Assembly (NCBI RefSeq): GCF_018263925.1
Contig: NZ_JAEVHF010000001.1
Location: 62,001-126,000 of the forward strand
Length of the DNA: 64,000 nt
Direction: 5' to 3'
Source: Kistimonas asteriae
GTDB taxonomy: Bacteria > Pseudomonadota > Gammaproteobacteria > Pseudomonadales > Endozoicomonadaceae
The position numbers and the translations under genes were made by a program. Shown here piece after piece: positions 53,523-64,000 of this stretch. How positions within the stretch are numbered: position 1 is the first letter of the stretch; every line of letters begins with the position of its first letter. The notes beneath the pieces were generated by a model that was not told the DNA's origin, ran no database searches, and saw only the letters and a program-made list of their open reading frames with translations.

Positions 53523-55037
53523 TCACAGTGCTTGCGTGCGACGGCCAACGGCGCACTGCATCAGTTTTTCCTGATCGGCTTCGTGGTAATCAAATTCACC
53601 GGTCAGGCGACCGTTGTGCATCACCAGGATCCGGTCGCTGATACCCAGCACTTCCGGCAAGTCAGACGACACAACAATAATGCTCATGCCCTTACGCTTG
53701 AACTCATTAATCAGTTGGTAGATTTCCTTGCGGGCACCCACATCTACGCCGCGGGTCGGCTCATCCAGAATCAGCACCCGCGGGTTATTCAGCAACCCTT
53801 TGGCGATCGCCACTTTCTGCTGATTGCCGCCACTGAGATTGCGGATCAGCTGACTGGACGACGGCGTCTTGATATTGAAGGAGCGGATGTAATCATTGAC
53901 GCTGACCATTTCAGCATTCAAATCCAGCCGACGGGATCGACCGGTAAACTGCGCCAGCGACGACAGCGTCATGTTTTCCCGGACGGGAAGATCAAGCACC
54001 AGCCCATCCCCTTTACGATCCTCGGAAACATAGACAATGCCGTGGGCCAGTGCATCTGCCGGACACCGGATAGAAACCGCCTCGCCGCCGACACGGATCA
54101 CACCTTCCGTATGCGGTCTGGCGCCAAACAGCGTACGCATCAGCTCTGTACGGCCCGCACCCATCAGGCCGGAAATGCCGAGCACTTCACCAGCCCGCAC
54201 CCCAAAATTGACATCATCGAGACCGGGGCCGCTGAGCCCCTCGATTTCCAGCACCCAGTCACCGGCATCGCACACCAGGCGCGGGAACTGATCGGTAATG
54301 CTGCGGCCGACCATCTTTTCGATGATCCTATCTTCCGTCAGTTCACTGACCGGCGATTCGCAGACAAACTCACCATCACGCAATACGGTCACATCGTCGC
54401 AGACCTCAAAAATCTCTTTCAGGCGGTGAGAGATATACACAATCCCCCGACCTTCTTCACGCAACTGCCGGATGACTTTAAACAGGCTTTCTGTTTCCGT
54501 ATCCGTCAATGCGTCGGTCGGCTCATCCATGATGATCACCCGGGACTCCATGGAGAGTGCACGGGCAATTTCCACCATCTGCTGCACGCCGATACTGAGT
54601 GTGCCTACCGATGTGGTTGGATCAAGGTTCATATCAAGACGCTGAAGCAGCGCGGCGGTATCCGCCAGCATTTTGCGCCGATTAATATGACCAAAACGCC
54701 CGACGGGCTCACGGCCGAGAAAAATATTTTCCGCAACGGACAGTTCACCGATCAGGTTCAGTTCCTGGTGAATAATGGCAATGCCCTGATCTTGAGAGTC
54801 GCGGGGGCCTTTGAAAACGGTTTCTTTGCCCTGGTAAGTCAGCGTACCGGCATCCTTGCTGTAGATACCGGTCACGACTTTCATCAGGGTGGACTTGCCC
54901 GCGCCATTCTCCCCGAGCAACGCCATCACGCGCCCCGGATAGACGCGCAGAGTCGCTTCATTCAACGCCTTGACGCCGGGAAAGGTTTTCACGATCCCCG
55001 TCATTTCAAGGACAGGTTGCACGCTTCTGTCCGGCAT
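53523..55037 (-). CDS. rbsA: Ribose ABC transporter ATPase RbsA
   Basis: This 504-aa protein contains two fused ABC domains. The first Walker A is GENGAGKST (about residues 41-49), with [15 protein letters not shown] and MDEPTDAL for the signature and Walker B. The second domain has the degenerate Walker [14 protein letters not shown] expected in this family, then [17 protein letters not shown] and [12 protein letters not shown]. It powers ribose import. It overlaps rbsD by the shared TGATG-type junction at 55037 and is followed by rbsC. Confidence 0.97.
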   Translation of the reverse strand: MPDRSVQPVLEMTGIVKTFPGVKALNEATLRVYPGRVMALLGENGAGKSTLMKVVTGIYSKDAGTLTYQGKETVFKGPRDSQDQGIAIIHQELNLIGELSVAENIFLGREPVGRFGHINRRKMLADTAALLQRLDMNLDPTTSVGTLSIGVQQMVEIARALSMESRVIIMDEPTDALTDTETESLFKVIRQLREEGRGIVYISHRLKEIFEVCDDVTVLRDGEFVCESPVSELTEDRIIEKMVGRSITDQFPRLVCDAGDWVLEIEGLSGPGLDDVNFGVRAGEVLGISGLMGAGRTELMRTLFGARPHTEGVIRVGGEAVSIRCPADALAHGIVYVSEDRKGDGLVLDLPVRENMTLSSLAQFTGRSRRLDLNAEMVSVNDYIRSFNIKTPSSSQLIRNLSGGNQQKVAIAKGLLNNPRVLILDEPTRGVDVGARKEIYQLINEFKRKGMSIIVVSSDLPEVLGISDRILVMHNGRLTGEFDYHEADQEKLMQCAVGRRTQAL

Positions 55038-55456
55038 CAGAACACAACCCCGGACTTGAGGATGATATTGGCATAAGGAGTGAATTCGCCCGTGCGAACA
55101 ATACCCATTGAGTCATGGCTCTCTGCCTTGAAAGCTTCATGGGAGAGTTTCAGCACTTCCACCAGCTGCCCCTGCTCTGAAGAAAGCTGACCGATACGGG
55201 ACATCAGCGCCTGATACAGTTCCGGGCTGGCAGCGGCCATTTCTTTGGCAATAATGACGGATTCCACCTGCATTTCTGCCAGCAGAACCTCCAGGGTTTC
55301 GAGGAAGCCCGGCACCCCTTCAGTGAGAGCCAGGTCGATACGGTGACTGCCAAGCGGAATCGGCAACCCGGCGTCGGCAACAGTCACAGACTGGCCATGC
55401 CCCAGTGAAGCGATCAGCCTGGACAGTTCGGAATTGAGGAGTCTGCCTTTCTTCAT
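55037..55456 (-). CDS. rbsD: D-ribose pyranase
   Basis: This 139-aa enzyme interconverts the pyranose and furanose forms of ribose so that ribokinase can use it. It has the family start [20 protein letters not shown] with catalytic His20, [22 protein letters not shown] and the conserved end [20 protein letters not shown]. It is the first gene of rbsDACBKR, the order found in E. coli, with the operator 29-52 bp upstream. Confidence 0.97.
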   Translation of the reverse strand: MKKGRLLNSELSRLIASLGHGQSVTVADAGLPIPLGSHRIDLALTEGVPGFLETLEVLLAEMQVESVIIAKEMAAASPELYQALMSRIGQLSSEQGQLVEVLKLSHEAFKAESHDSMGIVRTGEFTPYANIILKSGVVF

Positions 55457-55484
55457 GCGTTATCACGGTACTGCGGTGATGAGA

Positions 55485-55508
55485 GAAAACGTTTACGCAA
55501 ACGTTTTC
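55485..55508. promoter_or_regulatory. Tandem LacI-type operator upstream of rbsD (putative RbsR site)
   Basis: gaaaacgttt (55485-55494) and aaacgttttc (55499-55508) form a perfect 24-bp palindrome with a 4-bp centre. Each half is itself an AAACGTTT palindrome, the core bound by LacI/GalR-family repressors including RbsR. The two cores are 12 bp apart, about one helical turn. Confidence 0.85.
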
Positions 55509-55703
55509 CTGAATGGATGCGGACTATAAATCAGACACTTTTCCTGCGCCATTGACGCAGATCAAAAAACAACAACTGCAAACGTCAGGCAACGCGATTG
55601 CCAACAGATTCGAACAACACATGAACACACAGGATAGTCGCTGCCGGACAACCATGCCTTCTGATAAACTGTCACGCTATCTCCCCGCACAGGCAAAATG
55701 CAC

Positions 55704-55922
55704 ATGATTATTCAGCCCAATATGCTGGAAGAAGCAACACTGAAAAACCTGGTGGAAGAATTCGTCACACGTAACGGCACTGACAATGGCGATGATTCCT
55801 CCCTGCAACAGCGGGTCAATTCGGTGATGAATCAACTGGCATTGAGGCAGGTTGTGATCGTTTATGATGATGTCACAGAAACGGTGAACATCGTCCCGGC
55901 AGACTCCGTGGCCATGGCTTGA
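55704..55922 (+). CDS. yheU: YheU family protein (UPF0270)
   Basis: This 72-aa acidic protein of the YheU/UPF0270 family has unknown function. Characteristic features are LEEATLKNLVEEFVTRNGTD, LQQRVNSVMNQLALRQVVIV and the end ETVNIVPAD, close to E. coli YheU. ATG 55704 (MIIQPNMLEE) matches the family start better than the ATG 6 bp earlier. The CULT-domain gene begins 2 bp after its stop, so both are almost certainly co-translated. Confidence 0.9.
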   Translation: MIIQPNMLEEATLKNLVEEFVTRNGTDNGDDSSLQQRVNSVMNQLALRQVVIVYDDVTETVNIVPADSVAMA

Positions 55923-55924
55923 TC

Positions 55925-56338
55925 ATGGCAACGGCTGGTACAGATCAGATCAACCGTTTTCTGGACGGCATTATTGAAGACGCTGTAAAGAACCCGGTAA
56001 AAGATCAGGAAGATATTTCTGCACACTCAAGGAAGAAACTGGCCTGCCACCACTGCCTGAATCCTGTCACGACAGAAGCCTGCGCTATCAGCATGGCCGG
56101 CAACCACCGACATAGCCAATGTAATCCCCATGGCTACTTTTTCCATTTTGCTTGTTTCAACGCAGCCCCCGGATGCCGGGTCATCGGTGATCCCGTCACC
56201 ACAGACAGCTGGTTCAGCGGCTATGCCTGGCAAATCGCCAACTGCAACCATTGCCAAATCCATCTGGGCTGGTACTTTTCCGGGCAATTGCCAACCTTTT
56301 TTGGCTTATTGCATAACCGCCTGATACCTACACCATAA
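55925..56338 (+). CDS. Bacterial CULT-domain (cereblon-like, thalidomide-binding fold) protein
   Basis: This 137-aa protein has a short helical N-terminus and then a complete CULT domain, the ligand-binding module of animal cereblon. The zinc cysteines are C41/C44 (ACHHC) and C107/C110 (NCNHC). NPHGY begins at N67. The tryptophan cage is W96 (DSWFSGYAW), W102 and W116 (GWYF), with F118. Spacings equal those of human CRBN N351, W380, W386, C391/C394, W400 and F402. The CRBN histidine H378 is replaced by D94. There is no signal peptide. Stand-alone bacterial CULT proteins are a known family of unknown cellular role. ATG 55925 lies 2 bp after yheU. Confidence 0.93.
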   Translation: MATAGTDQINRFLDGIIEDAVKNPVKDQEDISAHSRKKLACHHCLNPVTTEACAISMAGNHRHSQCNPHGYFFHFACFNAAPGCRVIGDPVTTDSWFSGYAWQIANCNHCQIHLGWYFSGQLPTFFGLLHNRLIPTP

Positions 56339-56511
56339 CCCCTGCCATATCCATAGCAGACCAACCGTCAATGACACATATCAGCACAGGCTCACTTTGT
56401 TATTGCCGGTTTGGCATCAACTCAATGGATTGCGCACTTCCGTTCCATCGATAGATCACGGATAGTCGGGGTATTCGATGAAACATACCCTGACCAGATG
56501 GGAAGCTGTCC

Positions 56512-57648
56512 ATGTTCACGCTGTTGAAAAATGCCAATCTCTATGCACCGGAACCGATGGGAAAAAAGGATGTTCTGATCTGCCAGCATCTCATCGCCCA
56601 TATCGCCGATCACATCGACAGCACAGGTCTGCCTGGCCCATGCGACATCATGGACCTGGAAGGCGCCATTCTCGCCCCTGGGCTCATTGACCAGCATATC
56701 CACCTCATTGGTGGTGGCGGTGAGGGCGGGTTCCACAGCCGTACCCCCCAAGTCACCCTGTCCAAGCTGGCGCAGGCGGGTATCACCACGGTGGTGGGTG
56801 TCATGGGCACTGACGGCACCACCCGCAGCCAGCGGGACCTGTTTGCCAAGGCCAAGGCGCTGGAAACAGAGGGTATCACTGCTTATATGCACACCGGCTC
56901 CTATGAAGTGCCAACACGCACCATCACCGGCGCCATTCGTGATGACCTGGTATTCCTTGATAATGTATTGGGCGTCAAGATTGCCCTCGCTGATCACCGT
57001 TGCTCATTTCCCACCACGGATGAACTGGCGCGTATCGTGGCCGACATTCGTATCGCTGGCATGATCGCCGGTAAGAAAGGCCTGCTGCACATCCATATGG
57101 GCGAACTGGCGCAGCCCTTTGCACAGATCAATGCCCTGCTCGATAAAGGTCTGTCCATCAAGCATTTCTCACCAACCCACGTCAGCCGTGCACCTCACGT
57201 TTTTGATGAGGCTATTTGTTTTGCCAAGCGTGGTGGCTACATCGATATGACGCCTGACGCCAGTTATGCCGATCCTGTCGATTTGCTGTACCAGGCGCTT
57301 GAGGCAGGGGTACCCGCCAGCCAGATCACCTTTAGTTCTGATGGCAATGGCAGTATGCCGGTCTTTAATCAGTCAGGAACACTGACAGGCATCACCGCAG
57401 CTCCAGTGAATGCCTGCATCAAGACCCTTGCGAAATTAAGGGAATCTGGCATGCCGTTTGAAAAAGCGATTGCCTTTTTTACCAAAAACGTTGCCGCATC
57501 CTTGGGAATAACTAAAGGAAGCATCCAGATTGGCTCTAGTGCCGACTTAATCGTTTTCAACGAAAAGACGCTTCCTGCTAATGTTATTAGCAAAGGTCAG
57601 GCTTTACTTAAGGATAATGAGTTAATTACCCAAGGAACCTTTGAATAA
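56512..57648 (+). CDS. iadA: Isoaspartyl dipeptidase
   Basis: This 378-aa amidohydrolase-superfamily metalloenzyme hydrolyses beta-aspartyl dipeptides formed from damaged proteins. The first metal-site motif is PGLIDQHIHLIGGGGEGG. The carbamylated-lysine strand is VKIALADHR, with later metal ligands in LLHIHMGE and SPTHVSRAPHVF. The catalytic Asp is in FSSDGNGSMP. Length is close to E. coli IadA (390 aa). GGGAAG precedes ATG 56512 at good spacing. The last 150 bp become visibly more A/T-rich. Confidence 0.95.
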   Translation: MFTLLKNANLYAPEPMGKKDVLICQHLIAHIADHIDSTGLPGPCDIMDLEGAILAPGLIDQHIHLIGGGGEGGFHSRTPQVTLSKLAQAGITTVVGVMGTDGTTRSQRDLFAKAKALETEGITAYMHTGSYEVPTRTITGAIRDDLVFLDNVLGVKIALADHRCSFPTTDELARIVADIRIAGMIAGKKGLLHIHMGELAQPFAQINALLDKGLSIKHFSPTHVSRAPHVFDEAICFAKRGGYIDMTPDASYADPVDLLYQALEAGVPASQITFSSDGNGSMPVFNQSGTLTGITAAPVNACIKTLAKLRESGMPFEKAIAFFTKNVAASLGITKGSIQIGSSADLIVFNEKTLPANVISKGQALLKDNELITQGTFE

Positions 57649-57686
57649 ATCACTTGACCAAAGCCAGTATAAGTACCGCCAAGTAA

Positions 57687-57722
57687 GGGGACTGTAAAAA
57701 TCACTCAATTTTTACAGTCCCC
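57687..57722. other. Perfect 14-bp stem hairpin after iadA
   Basis: ggggactgtaaaaa (57687-57700) and tttttacagtcccc (57709-57722) enclose an 8-nt loop. No T-tract follows the stem on either strand, but the U-rich right arm itself could act in termination. Long and perfect, it could also be a trace of a small mobile element. Confidence 0.6.
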
Positions 57723-57856
57723 TAAAAAATAAAAATAACCTACAAATTCAAATAGTTACAAGAAATCCAATTAAACCATCAGGCTCAGGAACTTAAACAC
57801 TGCCAGCAAGTCTAAATAAACAGAGAACTTATAGCTTATTGCAAGGAGTGCAAAAT

Positions 57857-58264
57857 ATGCCTGAAGTTAATCAACCAAAGCCTAATGCCTCGCCCGTCCA
57901 ATCGACCATGGAGTGGTTAGGTAATGCTACTTTCATCGGTGCTGCACTATGGGGAGTTTTTAGCGTTACATCCTTGCCAGTGACTATTTCTTTCGGCTTA
58001 GGGATTGCGGCGGGCAACCAAAAATGTCGAGAGAAATTCGTGGAAGGGTCATGCTACGTTGCAGGGAAAGTTGCAGAAAAAATGACAGATGCCGCCTCTG
58101 CCACTAAAGCCCTTTGTGAACGCCAAATTGAGCTTTATCAAAAAGATCAGGAGTACCGCAACTACGATCGCGGAATCCCTAACATGGAAGAATCTGAAAT
58201 TAAGAAATTATCAAAAAAATCAAAGCCACTCGCTGAGTCATGGATAAAATTCAGCTTTGTGTAA
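57857..58264 (+). CDS. Hypothetical AT-rich gene product with a hydrophobic hairpin
   Basis: This 135-aa protein belongs to no family I recognise. A polar start (MPEVNQPKPNASPVQ) is followed by two short hydrophobic stretches (about 22-37 and 40-52) and then a charged helical region (ASATKALCERQIELYQKDQE). The first residues resemble those of the candidate effector at 5813-6928 (MPEINRTNAGQPVQ), which may be chance or a shared export signal. AAGGAG 8 bp before ATG 57857 supports the start. It is more A/T-rich than its neighbours, like the other effector-like genes in this window. Confidence 0.65.
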   Translation: MPEVNQPKPNASPVQSTMEWLGNATFIGAALWGVFSVTSLPVTISFGLGIAAGNQKCREKFVEGSCYVAGKVAEKMTDAASATKALCERQIELYQKDQEYRNYDRGIPNMEESEIKKLSKKSKPLAESWIKFSFV

Positions 58265-58279
58265 ATCAGGGTGTGAAGA

Positions 58280-58307
58280 GCAGTTTGTTCTCCTTTTAGC
58301 AAACTGC
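58280..58307 (+). terminator. Probable terminator after the 57857 gene
   Basis: An 8-bp stem (gcagtttg / caaactgc) with a 12-nt loop lies between convergent genes. Only a short T/C-rich stretch follows. Confidence 0.45.
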
Positions 58308-58325
58308 TTGCGCTTATCTAGCTAT

Positions 58326-60992
<2,667 letters not shown>

Positions 60993-61050
60993 ATAAACTC
61001 GTCTTACAAACAGCGTTAATGTAGTACGCTGTTAAGAATGCTGTCGCTAC

Positions 61051-62130
61051 TCAAACTCTGGCCTTGTTATTACGGCGATGCGTCATCCTGCGACGTTCAA
61101 AATCACTGATACGCTGGCGGTAGTGCTCCAGTGTCTGTTGCGTCAGTACACTGTGTCGCTCATCCTTCAGCACGCCCCCAAGATCTTCGGCAATATGGTA
61201 AACCGCTTCCACCATGATCCGGAACGCCTGCATGGATTCAGACCCCTCAGGCCCAGGCAAGCCCATGAAGAAACTCAGGGCTGACGTGGAATCCTGTTCC
61301 ATCGTTTTCAGGTTGAAGGTTCCAGGCTCAACACCGTTAGCCACACTGTAGAGAATATCACCTTGCCCATCCGGTTGGATGTGGCGGTGGAAGATATTCA
61401 TCTCCCCGAAACGCAACCCTTCAGATATAAACAGCGACAACAGATCACTGCCTGCAAAGGACTCTCCCTTCCGTGCCATCAGGTTGATGATCAAAACCTC
61501 TTCAACCTGCCTCAAAGCACCAGGATGTGGCTCATCAGAGAAATCAGGGGGAGACGGTTCAGGATCCAGCGCAGAAAATGCCTCGACAGTCTGCCTTGGT
61601 GAAGGTTTATCCCTCACTGCCACCACATCAGGCTGCTCATCAATGGCTTGGCGCCGGTCATCAACATCCATCAACACAGGAACAGGCTGATCAAGATCAA
61701 GGCTCTGCTGGCCTTTCTCTTCAACAGCTTGCTCCTCAGCAGTCAGCTCTTCACGTGCGACCCTGACCTCAGACTCAATCCCGTCATCCTCATGAGAAAG
61801 ATCCACCTGCCGTTCAACAGGCACATCCTCGATAACGTTGCAGGGATCGGGCTCGGAAAAATCGGAAATAAACGGCTCTACACGTTTATCTTGCGGGACA
61901 CCAGCGTCTGGCATACCGTCCCGGCTATCCAGCTCGCCATGGAGGGCAGCTCTAGCGCCGCCATTGGGCAGCTCACTGCTAAATTCATCATCCTGCCACT
62001 TGATCTCTTCAAGCCCGAAATTAAGCTCATTGGCTCGACGGCGGTGAAGCCATACACGACGAAAGCCGTCTGCAATAATCAGTACGACAGCCAATACGCC
62101 AAGAATGATCAGCCAGTCACGAAAACTCAT
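61051..62130 (-). CDS. zipA: Cell division protein ZipA
   Basis: This 359-aa protein anchors FtsZ to the inner membrane. The N-terminal membrane segment (FRDWLIILGVLAVVLIIADG) is followed by a short basic stretch (RRVWLHRRRANELNFGL). An acidic, Pro/Gln-containing unstructured linker runs to about 205. The C-terminal FtsZ-binding domain starts near LIINLMARKGESFAGSDLLS and includes FHRHIQPDGQGDILYSVAN and DSTSALSFFMGLPGPEGSE. Domain layout and the smc-zipA-ligA neighbourhood agree. Confidence 0.97.
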   Translation of the reverse strand: MSFRDWLIILGVLAVVLIIADGFRRVWLHRRRANELNFGLEEIKWQDDEFSSELPNGGARAALHGELDSRDGMPDAGVPQDKRVEPFISDFSEPDPCNVIEDVPVERQVDLSHEDDGIESEVRVAREELTAEEQAVEEKGQQSLDLDQPVPVLMDVDDRRQAIDEQPDVVAVRDKPSPRQTVEAFSALDPEPSPPDFSDEPHPGALRQVEEVLIINLMARKGESFAGSDLLSLFISEGLRFGEMNIFHRHIQPDGQGDILYSVANGVEPGTFNLKTMEQDSTSALSFFMGLPGPEGSESMQAFRIMVEAVYHIAEDLGGVLKDERHSVLTQQTLEHYRQRISDFERRRMTHRRNNKARV

Positions 62131-62372
62131 GCCTTTGGTTACCCGTTAACCCTGTAAATTGCGTTCCATTGCCTGGGACTGTTCATTTTCACGCTCAACT
62201 TACGCATCCCATGCAGTCACCGGTGGAATAGCTGAATTTAAACGCAATCGGTTGTCAATCACAATATCGCAAAGCCACATAAAATCACATCAAACAACCA
62301 CTATGCGTCGTCTTTTCCAGTCTGGCAAAAAAGCGGGGCCATATCGACCCCTTTTGCACTTTTCTTACATGC
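62131..62372 (-). terminator. smc-zipA intergenic region with smc terminator
   Basis: A hairpin at 62333-62352 (gggg...cccc on the minus strand, followed by TTTTTT at 62327-62332) lies about 20 bp past the smc stop. The remaining 200 bp, up to zipA, probably contain the zipA promoter. No gene is seen in it. Confidence 0.7.
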
Positions 62373-64000
62373 TTAGACCGCAGCCAGCACCGCCGCCTGT
62401 TCGATATCCACCGATACCGGCCGGGACACACCAGGCTCATGCATGGTGACACCGATCAGCTGGTTCGCCGCTTCCATCGCAATCTTGTTGTGACTGATAT
62501 AAATGAACTGCACCTTTTCCGACATTTCCGTCACCATCCGCGCATAGCGACCGACGTTGGCATCATCCAAAGGCGCGTCGACCTCATCCAGCATACAGAA
62601 AGGAGACGGATTCAACTGGAAAATAGCGAATACCAGCGCAATCGCCGTCAGCGCCTTTTCACCACCGGAAAGCAGGTGAATAGTACTGTTCTTCTTGCCC
62701 GGTGGCTGCGCCATGATGGTAACCCCCGTATTGAGCAAGTCATCGCCCGTCAATTCCAGGTACGCACGCCCCCCACCAAAGACCTTGGGGAACAGTTCCT
62801 GCAAGCCGCTGTTGACGCGTTCGAACGTGTGCTGAAAACGATTACGGGTCTCTTTATCAATCTTTCTTATCGCACCTTCAAGGGTTGCAATCGCTTCCGC
62901 CAAATCGTCATTCTGGGCATCCAGGTAATGTTTACGCTCAGACTGCTGCTCATACTCTTCAATCGCCGCCAGGTTGATGGCGCCCAACCGCTGGATACGC
63001 GTTTCCAGGCGTTCAAGTTCTTCTTCCCAGGCGGTCTCCGTGGCTTCATCCGGCATATTGGCCAGCACGGTCTCCAGGTCGAACTGGTCTTCTTCCAGCT
63101 GCTCCTGCAACGTGGTACGTCGCACCTGCAGAGCCTGCCAGTCCATCCGCAGTTTTTCGAGGCGATCACGTAACATCTGAGCTTCGTGCTCTGCCTCGCC
63201 CCGGTTTTTCTCGTAGTCCCGCATCTGGTGCTCAACGTCTTCCAGGAGACGACGGGCTGCCATCATTTCGTCTTCGACTTCTACCCGCTGCGCCAGCAGT
63301 TCTTCCAGCTCGATCTGCAGATCTTCAACAGGATCATCGCTCTGGGCAAGATTTTCACGAAGCTGTCCAAGGCGCTCATCAAGCCGTTCCCCCTGAATTT
63401 TCAGCCGTTCAACCGCCTGCCGGGTAGAATCAATCTGGGCCGTCAGCGATTGTTTACGCAACTCCAGCTGATGGGCCATATCCTTGCTGTGCCGGGCCGT
63501 CTGACGAATACGATCCAGATCCGCCCGAATCTCATCACGACGGGAAAGCAGTGTCTCACGACGCTCAGCATCCCCTTCCATACAATCCAGCGCGTCCTGC
63601 AGACGCAGTCGGGACTCACCCATGGACTCCTGCTCCAGCGCCTGCTGCTCCTCGATTTCGGAGATTTCTTCCTGCAGACGGCTGTAACGGGTCAACAGCT
63701 GTTCAACTCTCACCTTTCGAGCGGTCAGGTCTGACTGCAGCTCGCTTTCCTGACGATTCAATGTAGAAAGCTGACGCTGCCCGTCTTCACGCGCCTGTTC
63801 CAGCTGTTCCAGACGTTCTCGGCTTTCCGTCAGTGATTCTGCCAGTGTCTGTTCCTGATCATCCAGTTCGGCCAGTTCAAGCTCCAGCGACTCAATTTCC
63901 TGTTGACGCGCCAGGATACCAGTTCCAGCGTCATTGTCGCGGATGACACGTAACCAGTTGGCGCCCAGCCAGACGCCTTCCTGTGTCACCACGGACTCAC
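62373..64000 (-). CDS. smc: Chromosome segregation protein SMC (partial, 5' end outside window)
   Basis: This is the C-terminal part (about 542 codons) of a canonical SMC ATPase, distinct from the MukB-type JetC in the same window. Visible regions are the end of the hinge ([15 protein letters not shown]), the returning coiled coil (about 400 residues rich in Glu, Gln and Leu), and the C-terminal head: [20 protein letters not shown], the signature [20 protein letters not shown] and Walker B with [16 protein letters not shown], then the D-loop/H-region [20 protein letters not shown]. It forms the standard smc-zipA-ligA arrangement of pseudomonad-like gammaproteobacteria. Confidence 0.97.
   Translation of the reverse strand, partial: ESVVTQEGVWLGANWLRVIRDNDAGTGILARQQEIESLELELAELDDQEQTLAESLTESRERLEQLEQAREDGQRQLSTLNRQESELQSDLTARKVRVEQLLTRYSRLQEEISEIEEQQALEQESMGESRLRLQDALDCMEGDAERRETLLSRRDEIRADLDRIRQTARHSKDMAHQLELRKQSLTAQIDSTRQAVERLKIQGERLDERLGQLRENLAQSDDPVEDLQIELEELLAQRVEVEDEMMAARRLLEDVEHQMRDYEKNRGEAEHEAQMLRDRLEKLRMDWQALQVRRTTLQEQLEEDQFDLETVLANMPDEATETAWEEELERLETRIQRLGAINLAAIEEYEQQSERKHYLDAQNDDLAEAIATLEGAIRKIDKETRNRFQHTFERVNSGLQELFPKVFGGGRAYLELTGDDLLNTGVTIMAQPPGKKNSTIHLLSGGEKALTAIALVFAIFQLNPSPFCMLDEVDAPLDDANVGRYARMVTEMSEKVQFIYISHNKIAMEAANQLIGVTMHEPGVSRPVSVDIEQAAVLAAV

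Noticed and set aside
53532..55076. Open frame of 514 codons on the plus strand
   Set aside because: Antisense to rbsA, with no recognisable protein features.

Overview
The window reads as the chromosome of a gammaproteobacterium, most likely an animal-associated marine lineage of the Oceanospirillales/Endozoicomonadaceae kind. That placement is an inference from gene content. The housekeeping genes are typically gammaproteobacterial (smc-zipA-ligA order, EfpL/YeiP, YjaG, SelU, RluE, TrmO, AidB, an E. coli-order rbs operon). They are interrupted by AT-richer genes for proteins built from eukaryote-like motifs, as expected of a symbiont or pathogen that delivers effectors into animal cells. 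No secretion-system genes are visible here.

Layout. 1-719 is the start of pheS (minus strand). 932-6928 is an AT-rich effector-like cluster: a 538-aa protein with six SH2-ligand-like tyrosine motifs and an ActA-like FPPPP motif, a second family member with polyproline tracts, an alpha/beta hydrolase and an unknown 432-aa protein. 7301-8731 holds a Na/Pi cotransporter and a small coiled-coil protein. 9606-17221 is a tightly overlapping four-gene Wadjet (JetABCD/MksFEBG) operon, a known class of SMC-based anti-plasmid system. Tail-to-tail with it, 17281-18141 encodes a protein with a clear eukaryotic-type basic helix-loop-helix domain, a Tat-like arginine cluster and a frame-breaking 8-bp tandem repeat. 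Five tandem tRNA-Arg(ACG) genes follow at 18574-19157 behind a near-consensus promoter.

19299-35385 is mostly housekeeping and small hypothetical genes: DUF3301, efpL, yjaG, aidB, an AraC-methyltransferase fusion, a DMT exporter, rluE, a VanZ-like protein, an Mpo1-like protein and an InaA-like kinase. It also contains a two-hydrophobic-segment candidate effector at 29812, a (AGGGAGA)9 repeat and a dead FAD-monooxygenase fragment. A decayed IS5-family transposase (35691-36663) sits next to rplT. The cluster thrS-infC-rpmI-rplT (40166 down to 36939) is on the same strand as pheS but about 36 kb away. The usual rplT-pheS junction is therefore interrupted, with order and orientation kept.

40426-49436 carries a sugar-binding-type periplasmic protein, selU, an SMR transporter pair, a large FG-GAP/ASPIC-UnbV secreted protein, malY, trmO and a lipoprotein. 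49452-55456 is rbsDACBKR with a tandem operator in front. 55704-56338 is yheU followed by a bacterial CULT-domain (cereblon-like) protein whose Zn cysteines and tryptophan cage match human CRBN in spacing. iadA, a small hypothetical gene, a lipoprotein transglycosylase, ligA, zipA and the 3' part of smc close the window.

The strongest candidates for something undescribed are the bacterial bHLH protein (possible nucleomodulin), the multi-SH2-ligand tyrosine scaffold with its paralogue, and the CULT protein. All function calls come from reading the translations; no database search was run.
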